64,000 nucleotides of DNA. Origin: Pelobates cultripes. Its lineage: Eukaryota; Chordata; Amphibia; Anura; Pelobatidae. This document shows, in pieces, positions 11,433-23,240 of this stretch. The number at the start of each line of letters is the position of its first letter. Positions within the stretch are counted from its first letter, which is position 1. The stretch covers positions 106,713,209-106,777,208 of the forward strand of contig OW240921.1 of the NCBI GenBank assembly GCA_933207985.1, in the 5' to 3' direction. Under the pieces are notes generated by a model. It did not search any database and was not told the DNA's origin. It saw only the letters and a list, made by a program, of their open reading frames with translations. A program made the position numbers and the translations under genes.

Positions 11433-12898
11433 AGTCATCACAAATGGCACGATTTAAAACTCCCCCACTCGTTTATTTTTCCTAAACGTTTTAGAGCTGA
11501 AATCTGCAATCTCCTAGTCTATTTAGTATTATTGAATAACTCCGTAAGTGATTTAATTCTATGGATCTTCACTAAAATCCAGATTGTGTCGAGTTCCACT
11601 CCGAATGGGAAATCTAGGTTACAATCGCCAAGTTGTGGCTTTAGCAGAGTTGGAGGATTTTTCCAGATCAATTATTTTTAGCTCGGTTTTGTAATTTCCA
11701 TGTTGAGAATATTTCACAAATACCCCTCCAAAAGGTGGAGTGTACGTTAACATTAGCTTGGTCGGCAAACCTTCACTCTCAGTAAAACATGTTCATTGAA
11801 AGCTTATAGTTTTTATTTTTAGGTTTTTGTTTTTCCCCTTTGAAGTCAAGCACCATAATCAAGAATTCGATTTTCTAAAACACAAGGTTTTATCTTACAT
11901 AGCAGTAAGTACACTTAGCATTGCACCATAAAATATATTTTTTAAATTTAAATTGTTTTTATTATTTTTACCAGATAATGTCAGTACATAGATGTTGAAG
12001 ATCATTTTTTTAAGCACTGTGTTGTAATTAAACTTTTATATACGAAATCCAATTAAATCCCGTGGATTCTGATTACGTGTGTAACGGCAAGGCAAACTGT
12101 CACTGAAAATGCGGTGCTGAGACAAATCAACAGCTATCATAGATTGAGTGATAATCAAAAAGGTTTAACTGCAGACACATTATCAGTCGTGTCATGTTGA
12201 AACATTTAAATTGGATAGTAATATCACTTTACCGAACTTCCACGGCTAGTTCATATTTTTTACATTTTCTTGTTTACGGCAATCTGCTATAAATGTCACT
12301 AATCAATTTGTGCACTAAAAATCGGACAAAAAACAACAAACAGAAAAAAAAAAAAGAAAAAGATAAAAGTAAAACTATCCCAACACAATTCTTAGTAATG
12401 CTATTTATATTAATTACTTATGCTTCCGTTGAAATGGAAGAAAAGATAAGTAGAAAGTATGGGATGTGGTTACCTACAGCCTATTATAAACATAGTTAAG
12501 GGGGATCTGTGTACATTATGGTCAGTATAAACCAAGTAACACATTTGGCATTTTTGCTGTGTTACCTAGAATGTAATTTTGATCTGATGAAAATATCCAG
12601 GTAACAGACTCCCTAAGTACCATACGAATTACAGCACCAAGCTGGAGTGGTGTAGGTAATATGCAAATGGAATTTTTACTAGTGCAGAGGGCTTTGCAGC
12701 GGGTACTGGGGAGAGACTGTTTATGTTTAACTGCTCCAAAAATATTTTTTTTGGGGGGGAAAAAAACTAAACAAAACAAATGCACAAAACTCATAGAAGC
12801 ACAATCACTGCCACGAGTTGTAGTGGTTATGGAGCTTAGAGTTCCCCCTGTAAAGTATGGTGTGCCCTGCTAGATGTTCAGTGTGGAATCCCATAGAA
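11433..12898. other. Intergenic, unique AT-rich sequence
   Basis: No gene seen. Contains A-rich and T-rich short tracts and no recognisable transposon termini. Confidence 0.6.
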
Positions 12899-13017
12899 CA
12901 GGGATAGGCAGCCTTTGGCACTCCAGATGCTGTGGACTACATCCCCCATAATGCTGGCAAAGCATCATGGGAGGTGTAGTCCAAAACGTCTGCTGTGCTG
13001 AAGGTTGCCTATGCCTG
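12899..13017. mobile_element. hAT MITE, copy 3 of a local cluster
   Basis: Ends CAGGGATAGGCAGCC and GGTTGCCTATGCCTG. Perfect 8-bp target duplication CCATAGAA (12891-12898 and 13018-13025). 119 bp, same family as those at 11090 and 11297. Confidence 0.92.
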
Positions 13018-13564
13018 CCATAGAACATGTGGATACATTCTGAATATTGAGTTTTAAATGTAGACATCGCTTTAGCAATGTGGAAGTAGCTCTGTATTCA
13101 TGAGAAAGCTAAATCTATATTACACCTCTAAGGGAAGGGTAAAGAAAACATTAGGCAAAAAAAATAAAAAATAAAAAATGACCCTCTGATTATTTTTAAT
13201 GCAAGACAATGAAATTAAAATTAAAGCTACTCACTCTGAAATTATGTGTAGCGGGGGTTGGATTATATCAGTAATTGATGCATACATTTTGCACTTTTGT
13301 TTTTCCAGACACTACAAATATCTCCAGTACAATTAAGAAGGTGAACCAAAGTCCAGTCTTAACTGTATTTACTCAAGCAGTAAGAATAACAAGCAGAGGA
13401 AGCCAATATAATGCTGGAGAATGGATTCCAAGATTCGTCAAATAGTATAGTATAAAATATTGGACTGTCCATAGAAACTGGCAAATTTCCTGTTGGGGCC
13501 ATGGAGTGGAAGGGCATTATCATAATGTGGAGAAAGCCTCTTCCTTGCACAGAAGTAATCAAAT

Positions 13565-13676
13565 GTCGGCACTCCAGATGTTGTGGACTACACCTCCAAT
13601 ACTGCTTTTACAACCATAATGCTTGCAAAGCATCAAGGGAGTTGTAGTCCACATATGGAGTGCCAAAGGTTGCCTC
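13565..13676. mobile_element. hAT MITE, copy 4, terminally degraded
   Basis: Contains the family core (GGCACTCCAGATGTTGTGGA, GCAAAGCATCAAGGGAGTTG, GTGCCAAAGGTTGCC) but lacks the CAGGG termini and a clear target duplication. An older or truncated member. Confidence 0.8.
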
Positions 13677-15943
13677 CACTTGGAAAATCTAGTATATCAA
13701 GAGGTGCTGCATTGTACTGAAAGCTGCTTTCCCATTTTCCCTAAATGTATTTTGATGGGTTAAAATGGGGGAGTCTGTCCATCCATCCTGCCTCGCATCC
13801 CACAATGTTCTGGTGCATGCAGCTTTTATACACTATTTAATATTTTCATTTAAAAAAAACCAAAAAAAAACTTTTTTTACCATCCTCATCAATGGCAAGG
13901 CCTTTGTTATGCTTTTCTACAGCTCACCTGAATAGCAAGTCAACAGGGTTATTTACAAGCCCCTATATACGCATACAATGTATTTAGCCATTGGTCCTTT
14001 TAGATTAGACAACCCATGCTTTGCTTTTAAAAAAAAATAAAAATAATAAAAAAAATAAAAAAAATTACGCTTAGGGTGATTTACGAAACTTCATATACGA
14101 GGGACTTACAATCTGAATGTATTCATGTAGGTTAAAATCTCCAACTCCACTATAGTCACAGCTTGCCTGCATCAGCCCAAATTTCAAAATTCAGAATTCA
14201 AAAGATTTCCATGTGAAAAATTCAGAGTTAAGGGAATAAATGTGCCTGTTTCTTTGGAGCCAAAAAATTCTATAGTACTAAAGTAAGGACACGCTAAAAA
14301 ATAAACTAGATTTTTTTTTTTTAACCCACCTGTGCTAGATGGTCGACAAATTTTAGGTTCCTGGTTCTTTGGTAAACAAAATAGCATTTCACCAGACACA
14401 AAGATCAATATATAAATTGCACAGTATGTATGCAATACCAAAATATGTATCCAATATCTCACATTATACAGAGCACTATATTAAAGTATAGTGAAAAACA
14501 TGGAAGATGTAATAGTGCATTTAGTAAAGCTAAAGTAAAACTGGCTTACTTAAAAAGTTGTTGAGCTGGGTAACACATTAGCATGCTGCAATCTCACTGT
14601 GTTCCATTATCAAACCCACCTTGTTTCCTAGAGATCTCTCATCATACATGAATAAGGCTGTTCTGTAGTACAGACAATACAGATGTCACAGCAGGGAAAT
14701 CAATTACTACTCAAGAAGTAATCCCAAATGAGTCGCTCTGATTATTTAATTAATATCCTTCCTGCAGCATATGAATGCTACTTACAGTCCAATAGTAATA
14801 CATGGGAGCTTTTTTAACGAACACACCCTCAGATCTCGTAAACAGTAACCCTTTAATAGCCCATCAGGAAAATTCAATGCACCGATTGTATTTTGGTAAC
14901 CAAGTGGTCTTTATTAAATGCCTCACTTCAAGCATAGGTGTATGCAAGGGATGTGTGAAGGGTCCCCAGACACCCCAGTTGTCCACAATATTCCCACTTA
15001 ATTCATACTCTTCACCTATCTGCCAAATTGAAGTAGCTTGAGATTATTATTTTATTAGGATTAGCATTTAATTTTGTTGTTTGCATTAGAAGTGTTCAGC
15101 TGATAACATGTAAAGACATTCTTATAGCTTGCGTGATGGATAACACAAATAACCCTTAGCTATGAGAATATGTATTATATTAAAAACAAATCCGTGATAC
15201 ACAGCCTAATAAAAAATGAGTTGGACATTTAAAGAGAATCGAATCACCAATTTTGTTTAGACAAGAATTTCAAGTGAGCCATACTAGTGAAAAGAAGGAA
15301 AATCACAAAGCAAACCAAAAACAGTATCTAAACATATAACTTCTTAGTGCTGATGGGTTGTACATGAAAAGTGATGCAATTCAGGAAATAGAGGTCATGT
15401 ACTGCAGAAAAGACATTTTTGATTAATTAATTGATATCCCTCCTGCAGCACCTAAATGCTATGAGTTACATGGCAATTATTTTCATGTGTTCCCCATATA
15501 AGCATTATAGCATAGGAACCCTTTGTATGGATCTGGTAACCCTCAATGCACTGCATGTACCCAGGCATTGGCAAACTGTGGATGTTATTCATTAACGTAT
15601 GCATTTTGGGGAATTAAAAATGAATTTAAAACTTTAGGCCGAAGTGCCCAAAATTGGAAAAATGCAAACGTTTAGCTCTGTATTCAGTTTGAATATTTTA
15701 GGCTAACAATGTGAGATTCACTTTGAATTCCCAAGAACGCGCGCTTTATTGAATAACCCTGCGTACATGGATTTATTGTTTTTTGAGTAAGTGCTACAAT
15801 AACCATACAAGCACATAGATAATATTAAGATAATCAGTACAGAAATAAACAGATATTTGGCATTTGAATACTTTGTGGAATATATTATATTCCTGCGGCC
15901 AATGTCAAAATAATGCTGAGACGAAAGTTCTTTAGAGAGTGTT
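13677..15943. other. Intergenic, unique sequence with one diverged repeated block
   Basis: No gene seen. A block with TATCC(C/T)TCCTGCAGCA followed by AATGCT occurs at about 14750-14780 and again at about 15434-15461, each preceded by an ATTAATTAAT-like stretch; this looks like two relics of one old repeat. An A/T-rich microsatellite-like tract lies near 14028-14065. Confidence 0.5.
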
Positions 15944-15992
15944 GGATTTTGATTCACTACAATAAATTTGGAATTGTAGTGAATCAAAATCC
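15944..15992. repeat. Short perfect inverted repeat
   Basis: Arms GGATTTTGATTCACTACA (15944-15961) and TGTAGTGAATCAAAATCC (15975-15992) pair perfectly around a 13-base spacer. Confidence 0.85.
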
Positions 15993-17188
15993 AGGATGCA
16001 AAAGTAAGGCTAAACCATGATCTAGAAAATAAAAACCCATCCGTCCAGAAAATGTATGTGAACAAATGGTTAAGCAGCAGATCACCTGGGTTTAAATAGA
16101 AGTTGAAGTCAGTGCAATAAACACAGGCCCGTCACATACAATAAATTAACAGTTGTACTTTGCGGTTTCTCTCAATGCAGACTGCAAATTTAGGGTCATT
16201 AATAACCCAGACATCATACTGGCAATGTGACTGAAGCTGCAACAGGGTCATTTGCAAAAGAACATCTAAAAAATATTTAGTTGTTTCTTTTATTTGTCTC
16301 ATTTGCAAATCCAGATTGATAATCACCTGCAAATGTGTCACAGTCTCATTAAAATAATATTTTACGCTTCAAATCAGGACTGTGAATACTTGTTTACCCT
16401 GCTGGCTATTGTTCTATAGTTAATTCTGTGCGTTTCTTATAATGTGAAAATCTGCTACATGATCTGAAATGCTGATCAGTGTCTGAGCTAATGGCTACCG
16501 TTTTCCAATCTCGTTATGGGATTTAAAGGGAATTGTACACAAATATAAGTACAGCTTAATTACCTTTCAAAATGTGTACTGTTTCTTTATGTACGCACTT
16601 TTCATCTCCTAAATAAAGTGAAATTGGTGAAATGTTATTTCAGTATCATACTTCATATAATGACAAGAAAAACAGATTTTTTTTCTGATTAAAAAAAATC
16701 ACCGGAGACACTGGAGATATTGTATCTTGTGTATTCTACATGGTTGCATTGAAAAATAGCGTTCTGCATTATAAATTTTTCAGAAGCTTATCTGGAAAAT
16801 TATTAGACACAATCGTTCTATCGTACATGTCAGCATTGAGCCTCATTCACTAAATACTGAATTGTAGTGAAAATGTCCCGATTTGGAAAAATTCCAATTT
16901 GACTTATGTATACGGAATAGTCTGGACAATTGGCTCTTTAAATATGTCATTATTACACCACTTTACTCTGATATTTGATATTATTACACCACTTTACTCT
17001 GATATTTGTCAGAACGAGTATACGTATGAAAACACTAAACTGATGGCAAAACTTTTCATGTGTTGCCAATAAACATAAAGGAGTGAGCCGGACGGTTGAG
17101 GAAGGTGCATGAAGAAAAACCACCACTCCTTTTAACTAAATTTTGGCTCATACAATGTTCTTATGTATTGTGGCTGGGATATTTGGTT
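15993..17188. other. Intergenic; possible conserved non-coding block and a 31-bp duplication
   Basis: No gene. The stretch 16090-16480 is repeat-free with mixed composition and octamer-like ATTTGCAAAT words at several points, so it may be regulatory (weak inference). At 16949-17009 a 31-bp unit beginning ATTATTACACCACTTTACTC is perfectly duplicated in tandem. Confidence 0.45.
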
Positions 17189-17268
17189 TTAACCCCTTAA
17201 GGACCAAACATCTGGAATAAAAGGGAATAATGACATGTCACACATGTCATGTGTCCTTAAGGGGTTAA
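17189..17268. mobile_element. 80-bp TTAA palindromic MITE, copy 1
   Basis: Begins TTAACCCCTTAAGGACC and ends GTCCTTAAGGGGTTAA, with an inner palindrome TGACATGTCACACATGTCA. Matching copies occur at 25629 (reverse orientation) and 38779. TTAA borders suggest a TTAA-targeting transposase (Kolobok or piggyBac type). Confidence 0.85.
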
Positions 17269-17299
17269 AGGGATGCCAACAGGCGGTTGCAGTTACCTT

Positions 17300-17860
17300 T
17301 TGTCAGGCTATGACTAAGACCCAACACGCCAAATTTAAGTTAAATAAAATGTAGCCGGAATAATAAAGCATTTTACCGGACCTTAGATTAGCCGGATGTA
17401 ATGCTAATAATATAGAATAGTACAGAACAGGCCTAGGTCAGGGAAACACAGAGTACGTAAACGGTAAGACATGCCAGATATCAGGGAATACAGAAGGAAG
17501 AATAGTCAAGAAGAATGGGTCAAAATATAATGGAAGCAATAAATATAACATGCTCTTGGATAACCACAAGGGTAACCACAACAGGGCACTGCACTAATGT
17601 CACAATGAGCTGTATAAAGCCCTAGGAGGGCATTCATTGGCTATGTGCAGTCATGTGATGCCAGAACGTGCGTGACGTCGCGGGACACTGCATGCATGTA
17701 CGCGTCACTAATAGCTTCCAGGAGGGTGGGGCTATATATTGGCCATGTTTAGCAGCAGCTGGCATCAGAAAATACGCCGGACAAGAGACCAGACATAGAG
17801 GGAGGAGTTAGGAGTGGCAACCCCGGTATATGAATTAGTCCTAAGGTGCCATAATACCTC
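17300..17860. repeat. Dispersed repeat family F, copy 1
   Basis: Shares ordered blocks with the insert at 55350-55800: ACCGGACCTTAGA, GGCCGGA/AGCCGGA, GGTCA(A)GGGAAACA, AAGCCAGG/ACATGCCAGA, GCTCTTGGATAACCACAAGG (there CTCTCGGACAACCACAAGGG) and AGGGCACTG. Class unknown; no coding capacity and no defined termini seen. Confidence 0.65.
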
Positions 17861-18149
17861 TGTTATCAAAACAAGCATTTTGTCTGAAACTTCACGGGAT
17901 AACGTACTTGGTGATCATTAGCCATTCATAAATTGGTAGTGTGGTTTCTGATTATCATTGAACAGTCGTATTTGCCTTTTTTCATTGTGTTTTTATTTAT
18001 TTGTATCCAATTTTATATTTGGCACAATGTATTAGTGGACATGTCTTTGTCCACCCCCCAACATTGTAACTAAGTTCCCCCCTTCATTGGTGTCCCCAAT
18101 AAAAATACCATACTTAGGATCCTCTAGAAAATTAAAAAAACCTCTATCT

Positions 18150-18361
18150 ATCTCTAATAATAGTGAGAAGGGTCCAATTAGTCCAATAAATGTGAAAATA
18201 TTATACTAACCATAATGTCCTTTTTCTTCTTCCTCCTTTTTTTTCAGCTTGAAAAGGCCAGATAAAAAGCCATGTTACGAATCAGCTTTTAAAATGAATA
18301 AATGGCCAAAAATATGCCACTATAAAAATAACTTTGTAATAGTAAAAAAAAAACAACTTAA
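18150..18361. repeat. Dispersed repeat family J, part 1
   Basis: Resembles 57840-57960: a TACTAACCATAATGT-like block, a TTCTTC(C)T..TTTTTTCAGC tract and AAAAGGCCA(G/A)ATAAAAA. Probably the same non-autonomous element family; class unknown. Confidence 0.5.
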
Positions 18362-18514
18362 GGTTAAGGTTGTAAAGGCAAATTATAATCGAGTGCTATT
18401 GTAAAGAGGCATCCCTGTCATGCCAAACAAACACATATAGATATCTTGTTTGGCATGACAGGGATGCCCCTTTAGGATAGCACCCGATTATAATTTGCCT
18501 TTACAATCTTAACC
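18362..18514. repeat. 153-bp inverted repeat (hairpin)
   Basis: Left arm GGTTAAGGTTGTAAAGGCAA (and onward through ATTATAATCG, CATCCCTGTCATGCCAAACA) pairs with a right arm ending TTGCCTTTACAATCTTAACC. Arms are about 70 bases with a few mismatches and a small loop around 18436. Probably a foldback MITE; it sits inside family J sequence. Confidence 0.85.
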
Positions 18515-18960
18515 GAGTTCTTTGACTACCACAATAAAAATAATCCATGTGAGTCCACTCAGGGCTCTGCGTAGGCTGGGCTTGCATGGCAGGGAAAAGT
18601 ACATAAAGTTTTTCCAGGCTATGCATTTTCAATCTGAGAGCTCTGATTGGTTGGCTTGTAAGAAAACTTACCTGCCACTTATTTATTTAATTAGTCTATT
18701 TAAGAAAATAAGTTTGAAGAAGAAAAAAAGGCATCTAATGGTAAGTATATATTTTTTACACTATATAGCCCCCAACTATTATAATGCTTTTTTTATTGGG
18801 TGTTGGTTAGGGGTTTGGGAACACCTAGATATTAAGGTTGGGGATGGGCATGATCATAATTCTATATTGAATCCCCCCCCCCTCATATTGCTAATGGGTA
18901 GGATTTGGGGACACACAATGTTACCCCTAGGTTATTAATACATTTACAGACCCCCACCTA
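18515..18960. repeat. Dispersed repeat family J, part 2
   Basis: Contains CTCAGGGCTCTGCGTAGGCT and GAGAGCTCTGATTGGTTGGC, matching GGAGGGCTCTGCGCAGACT and CAGAGCACTCTGATTGGTGG at 58007-58100. The ORF here (18522-18938) has no recognisable domain and is taken as chance. Confidence 0.5.
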
Positions 18961-19095
18961 CTGCCAATAGAACATCCCTTGTAATAATATGACCCCCATA
19001 GGATTTTTGTTTATTTATTTTTTAATGACTAATATGACTTGTCAATGTGCTTCACAAAACTAATTTATTGGAGTATTTTTCTCAAACAGACAACA

Positions 19096-19708
19096 TACCG
19101 TATTTTTCCATGTATAAGACTATGTTTTTTTTCTAAATTTTTTTAGTGTAAAATTGGGGGTCGTCTTATATACAGAATGTCACTGCAGGGGTTAAAAACC
19201 CCCCACTTGTTTAAGTAAAGATGGCGCCTGCCGCATTTCAGTGTGCCCACACACATACCTGGCCTCTCTCCCGCCGATCCACTTCTGTTTGCTTTGGCAA
19301 GGAGGAAGAGGTCCATATATGCGTAGGAGCTGCAGCAGACGTCAGCACTTACCACCAACGGAGCTCCCGAGTTGTATTAAGATATGCTCCACCTCAGGTA
19401 GGTCTTGCTTTCTGATTTATATTTATGGGGAGAAAATCAGAGAGCAGAGGGAATACTACTGTGATGCCCCAGCATGCCCTCACACCACCTGCTGTATTGT
19501 GGGAGCTGTAGTCTCCCAGCATGCATTAGAGCCATTAACGTCACAGAGTACCGTAGCACAGGGGAGGCATGAGATTCAGAAGTGTGTTGTTCTCCTCAGA
19601 CTTCAACTCTAAAATATCAAAGTTGTTCTATTTGACGTTTAAAATATTGATTTCTTAATTTTGGGTTTAAAAAATAGGGGTCGTATTATACATGGAAAAA
19701 TACTTTAT
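19096..19708. mobile_element. Foldback element with CCGTATTTTTCCATGTATAAG ends
   Basis: The left terminus TACCGTATTTTTCCATGTAT is repeated in inverse orientation at the right (ATACATGGAAAAATACTT). GGGGGTCGTCTTATA near the left also mirrors GGGGTCGTATTATACATGG at the right. About 610 bp, GC-richer interior, no transposase. Class uncertain. Confidence 0.7.
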
Positions 19709-19941
19709 GTATCGGGTTCGGCTGCTAGAATTTCAATTGGCAATAAATGCAGTCAGAACTGGCATTAAATCCAGTTGACTAGCTTTTGCCAATAGATTGT
19801 AATTGAAGTCTATGTTTCCTATGATGTCCAGATAAATCAAGCAGACGTCATAAAAATATATTTTACATTATAAATAACAGTACAGACCTTTGTAACTGCT
19901 GACTGCAAAAAAGTACTTTAATTTCAAAAATAAAAATATAT

Positions 19942-20140
19942 AGATGCCAAAATACCAGAGTATTGCAGTATGCATCAATACCTTTTTTATTGGACTAACA
20001 TAATACTTAAAAGACAAGCTTTCAAGGGTTTTCCTCTCTTCCTCAGGTCTGAAGCCATGTATATATATCTGTATATATATGCATACAGAAGAGCTAAAGA
20101 CATACTGCTGGTGAGGAATAACCTAAGCAGAAAAAAAAGT
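19942..20140 (-). repeat. Dispersed repeat family G, copy 1
   Basis: Carries CCAAAATACCAGAGTATTGC, TTTTTTATTGGACTAACATA and GACAAGCTTTCAAGGGTTTTC. The same blocks occur in opposite orientation at 27655-27800. Followed by a TATATA tract. Class unknown. Confidence 0.75.
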
Positions 20141-20587
20141 TTAAAAAACAAAACAAAAAAAACGTTAAAATTCTGAAAGAATGAAGTAAAGAGCAAGGAG
20201 TTGAAAGATTGGAGAGCAAATGACAGGAAATTAATGAAAGGGGCAAGAAAGGACAAGGATCCTTGAATGGATTATGTTTAAAGCTTCACAAAAATGCACC
20301 TTGACAAACTAGAAGAATTCTCCTCTACCAATGTCTGTGTCACAGGTTTGTCAGTCCAGGTTTGTGTGGTACCGGACAGGATGTGAGTTTAGTCATCTTT
20401 AAACGTATTCAGGAGACAAACACAAGGACATTAATTCTCAAAACAAACAGAAAAATAAATATGTGAATGCCTTTAATACATACAAATATATATGTTTAAG
20501 TCAGAGCTCATGTTTGAATGAAGTTGGAAATACTATATACATAATTCAGTATTTGTTTTGTTGCTCTACACACAGCATATACTCACT

Positions 20588-21083
20588 TTAAAGGACCACT
20601 ATAGTGCCAGGAAAACATACTCGTTTTCCTGGCACTATAGTGCCCTGAGGGTGCCCCCACCCTCAGGGACCCCCTCCCGCCCGGCTCTGGAAGGGGGAAA
20701 GGGGTAATAACTTACCTTTTTCCAGCGCTGGGCGGAGAGCTCTCCTCTCCGCCTCCGATCCGCCCCGCCGGCTGAATGCGCACGCGCGGCAAGAGCTGCG
20801 CGCGCATTCAGCCCGTCGCATAGGAAAGCATTTACAATGCTTTCCTATGGACGCTTGCGTGCTCTCACTGTGAAAATCACAGTGAGAAGCACGCAAGCGC
20901 CTCTAGTGGCCGTCAATGAGACAGCCACTAGAGGATTAGGGGGAAGGCTTAACCCATTCATAATTATAGCAGTTTCTCTGAAACTGCTATAATTATGAAA
21001 AAATGGGTTAAGCCTAGAAGGACCTGGCACCCAGACCACTTCATTAAGCTGAAGTGGTCTGGGTGCCTAGAGTGGTCCTTTAA
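20588..21083. mobile_element. T2/Kolobok-type MITE, 496 bp
   Basis: Starts TTAAAGGACCACTATAG and ends CTAGAGTGGTCCTTTAA, so it has TTAA flanks and the TTAAAGG terminus of the T2 MITE group described in Xenopus. The interior holds subterminal hairpins (GCCAGGAAAACATACTCGTTTTCCTGGC; CACCCAGACCACTTCATTAAGCTGAAGTGGTCTGGGTG given here as two paired arms) and a GC-rich middle. The copy at 38855 is the same element in reverse orientation. Confidence 0.9.
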
Positions 21084-21119
21084 TATATCGCATTACCTTA
21101 TATGCTACGTTACATTAGT

Positions 21120-21669
21120 TGGGGGGGGGGGGTTCTGGGCTGGCATTTGTAACATGTGACCATAGGGTCACAGATATTTGCTACAAATAACCCAGAGAGC
21201 TACGCAGGCAGCCCACCCACTAAAACGTTGTTTGATTCTTTTCTTTTTTAGTTTAAAATTTCACGCATTCAAGAATTCTATGATGTTGTGAGTTATGGGG
21301 TGGAGCAAGACAGACGGGACTGCAATGAGATAGATGACAGACTTGTGTAGGGTGGAAAAATTAGTTTGGCCAAATTATTTCCATCGAAAATAAAATTTAG
21401 TTCAGGTAGTCCAATAGATGTCCATGTGACGATTTGGCTCATCTGAATATTGTTCATGCAAAATATCGTTCAGGAAAATCATTTGGATGAACAGAAACGG
21501 GTATGAAAACAGGCCAGTCAATAAATATTATGTATATATTTTGCAGTTCACCGATAGGTGCATTTTCCCGCCATTTGGTCAGATCAGGTGAGAAAGTCTT
21601 AGAGTCTTAACGTATTAATATAGCAGGAAACAAGGTCAAGAATAAATCAAGGTCAGGAATACAGAAATA
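21120..21669. other. Intergenic with G-run; leads into satellite
   Basis: Opens with a run of 13 G. No gene seen. The last 100 bases (AGGAAACAAGGTCAAGAATA onwards) resemble the left part of repeat family F. Confidence 0.5.
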
Positions 21670-22945
21670 TACAGAGTATGTATAAAGTCAGGTCAGGATA
21701 CCAGAAATCACAAGTCAAATACGAAGCCGAGTCAGGATAACAGAAATCACAAGCCAAATACAAAACTGGGTCAGTATAACAGAAATCACAAGCCAAATAT
21801 GAAGCCGAGTCAGGATACCAGAAATCACAAGCCAAATTCGAAGCTGGGACAGGATATCAGAAATCACAAGCCAAATACGAAGCTGGGTCAGGATATCAGA
21901 AGTCACAAGTCAAATACGAAGCCGAGTCAGGATACCAGAAATCACTAGCCAAATACGAAGCCGAGTCATGATACCAGAAGTCACAAGTCAAATATGAAGC
22001 CAAGTCAGGATACCAGAAATCACAAGTCAAATACGAAGCCGAGTCAGGATACCAGAAATCACAAGCCAAATTCGAAGCTGGGACAGGATACCAGAAATCA
22101 CAAGCCAAATTCGAAGCTGGGACAGGATATCAGAAATCACAAGCCAAATACGAAGCTGAGTCAGGATACCAGAAGTCACAAGTCAAATACGAAGCCGAGT
22201 CAGGATACCAGAAATCACTAGCCAAATACGAAGCCGAGTCATGATACCAGAAGTCACAAGTCAAATACGAAGCTGGGTCAGGATATCAGAAGTCACAAGT
22301 CAAATACGAAGCCGAGTCAGGATACCAGAAATCACTAGCCAAATACGAAGCCTAGTCATGATACCAGAAGTCACAAGTCAAATATGAAGCCAAGTCAGGA
22401 TACCAGAAATCACAAGTCAAATACGAAGCCGGGTCAGAATAACAGAAATCACAAGTCAAATAGGAAGCCGGGTGAGAATAACAGAAATCACAAGCCAAAT
22501 ACGAAGCTGGGTCAGGATATCAGAAGTCACAAGTCAAATAGGAAACAGAGTCAGGATACCAGAAATCACAAGCCAAATACGAAGCCGAGTCAGGATACCA
22601 GAAGTCACAAGTCAAATATGAAGCCGAGTCAGGATACTAGAAATCACAAGTCAAATACGAAGCCGGGTCAGAATAACAGAAATCACAAGTCAAATACGAA
22701 GCCGGGTCAGAATAACAGAAATCACGAGTCAAATATGAAGCCGAGTCAGGATAACAGAAATCACAAGTCAAATAAGAAGCCGGGTCAGGATACAAGAAGT
22801 CACAAGTCAAATAAGAAGCCGGTCAGTATACCAAAAGTCACAAGTCAAATACGAAGCCGAGTCAGGATACCAGAAATCACAAGCCAAATACGAAGCCGGG
22901 TCGGGATACCAGAAATCACAAGTCAAGTACGAAGTTGAGGTCAAA
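21670..22945. repeat. 39-bp satellite, about 32 tandem units
   Basis: Unit contains GTCAGGATACCAGAAATCAC then AAGCCAAATACGAAGCCGA. Units differ by a few bases. A variant unit with CACTAGCC followed by GAGTCATGATACC recurs at about 21942, 22216 and 22333 (spacing near 7 and 3 units), which shows higher-order duplication. Because 39 is a multiple of 3 the array stays open in frames on both strands, giving 13-residue periodic ORFs; these are not considered genes. Units resemble the GGTCAAGGGAAACAG/GGATGCCAGAAAACAGG part of family F, so the array probably grew from one F copy. Confidence 0.93.
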
Positions 22946-23240
22946 CATAGGAAATCACGAGAGAATCTTTAGGAACACTGAACGAGGATCTAACAAAAAA
23001 AAAAACACCATAGGGCAACGAATAGGGGCCAAAGCAAGCCTTAAATAAGCTTACCTGAGTTGTAATTGGTCCTCATCCCTGTGAGCGAGCAGCGTCCGAA
23101 GGTTTGACTGTAGCGGCTGGCTGGTCACCGGCGAGTGCAGGGGAATGATTCGCCGGCGCCTGAAGGGTTAGTAATCTATTTACAAGTGCCATACCGTGCC
23201 GCCACGTGGATGAGTCGAATTGCTGTGCGGCTCGAGGGAG
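22946..23240. repeat. Right flank of the satellite-bearing family F copy
   Basis: Contains GAACACTGAACGAGGATCTA and CCATAGGGCAACGAATAG, comparable in order to the ACCACAAGG..AGGGCACTG segment of the other F copies, then a GC-rich stretch (GCCGGCGCC, TGCCGCCACGTGG). Not coding. Confidence 0.4.

Noticed and set aside
18522..18938. 138-codon plus-strand ORF
   Set aside because: Lies within dispersed repeat sequence, with Lys and Ile runs from A/T tracts and no known domain.
21653..22938. Repetitive protein gene or CRISPR array
   Set aside because: Units are contiguous without spacers, ruling out CRISPR. Open frames exist on both strands only because the unit is 39 bp.
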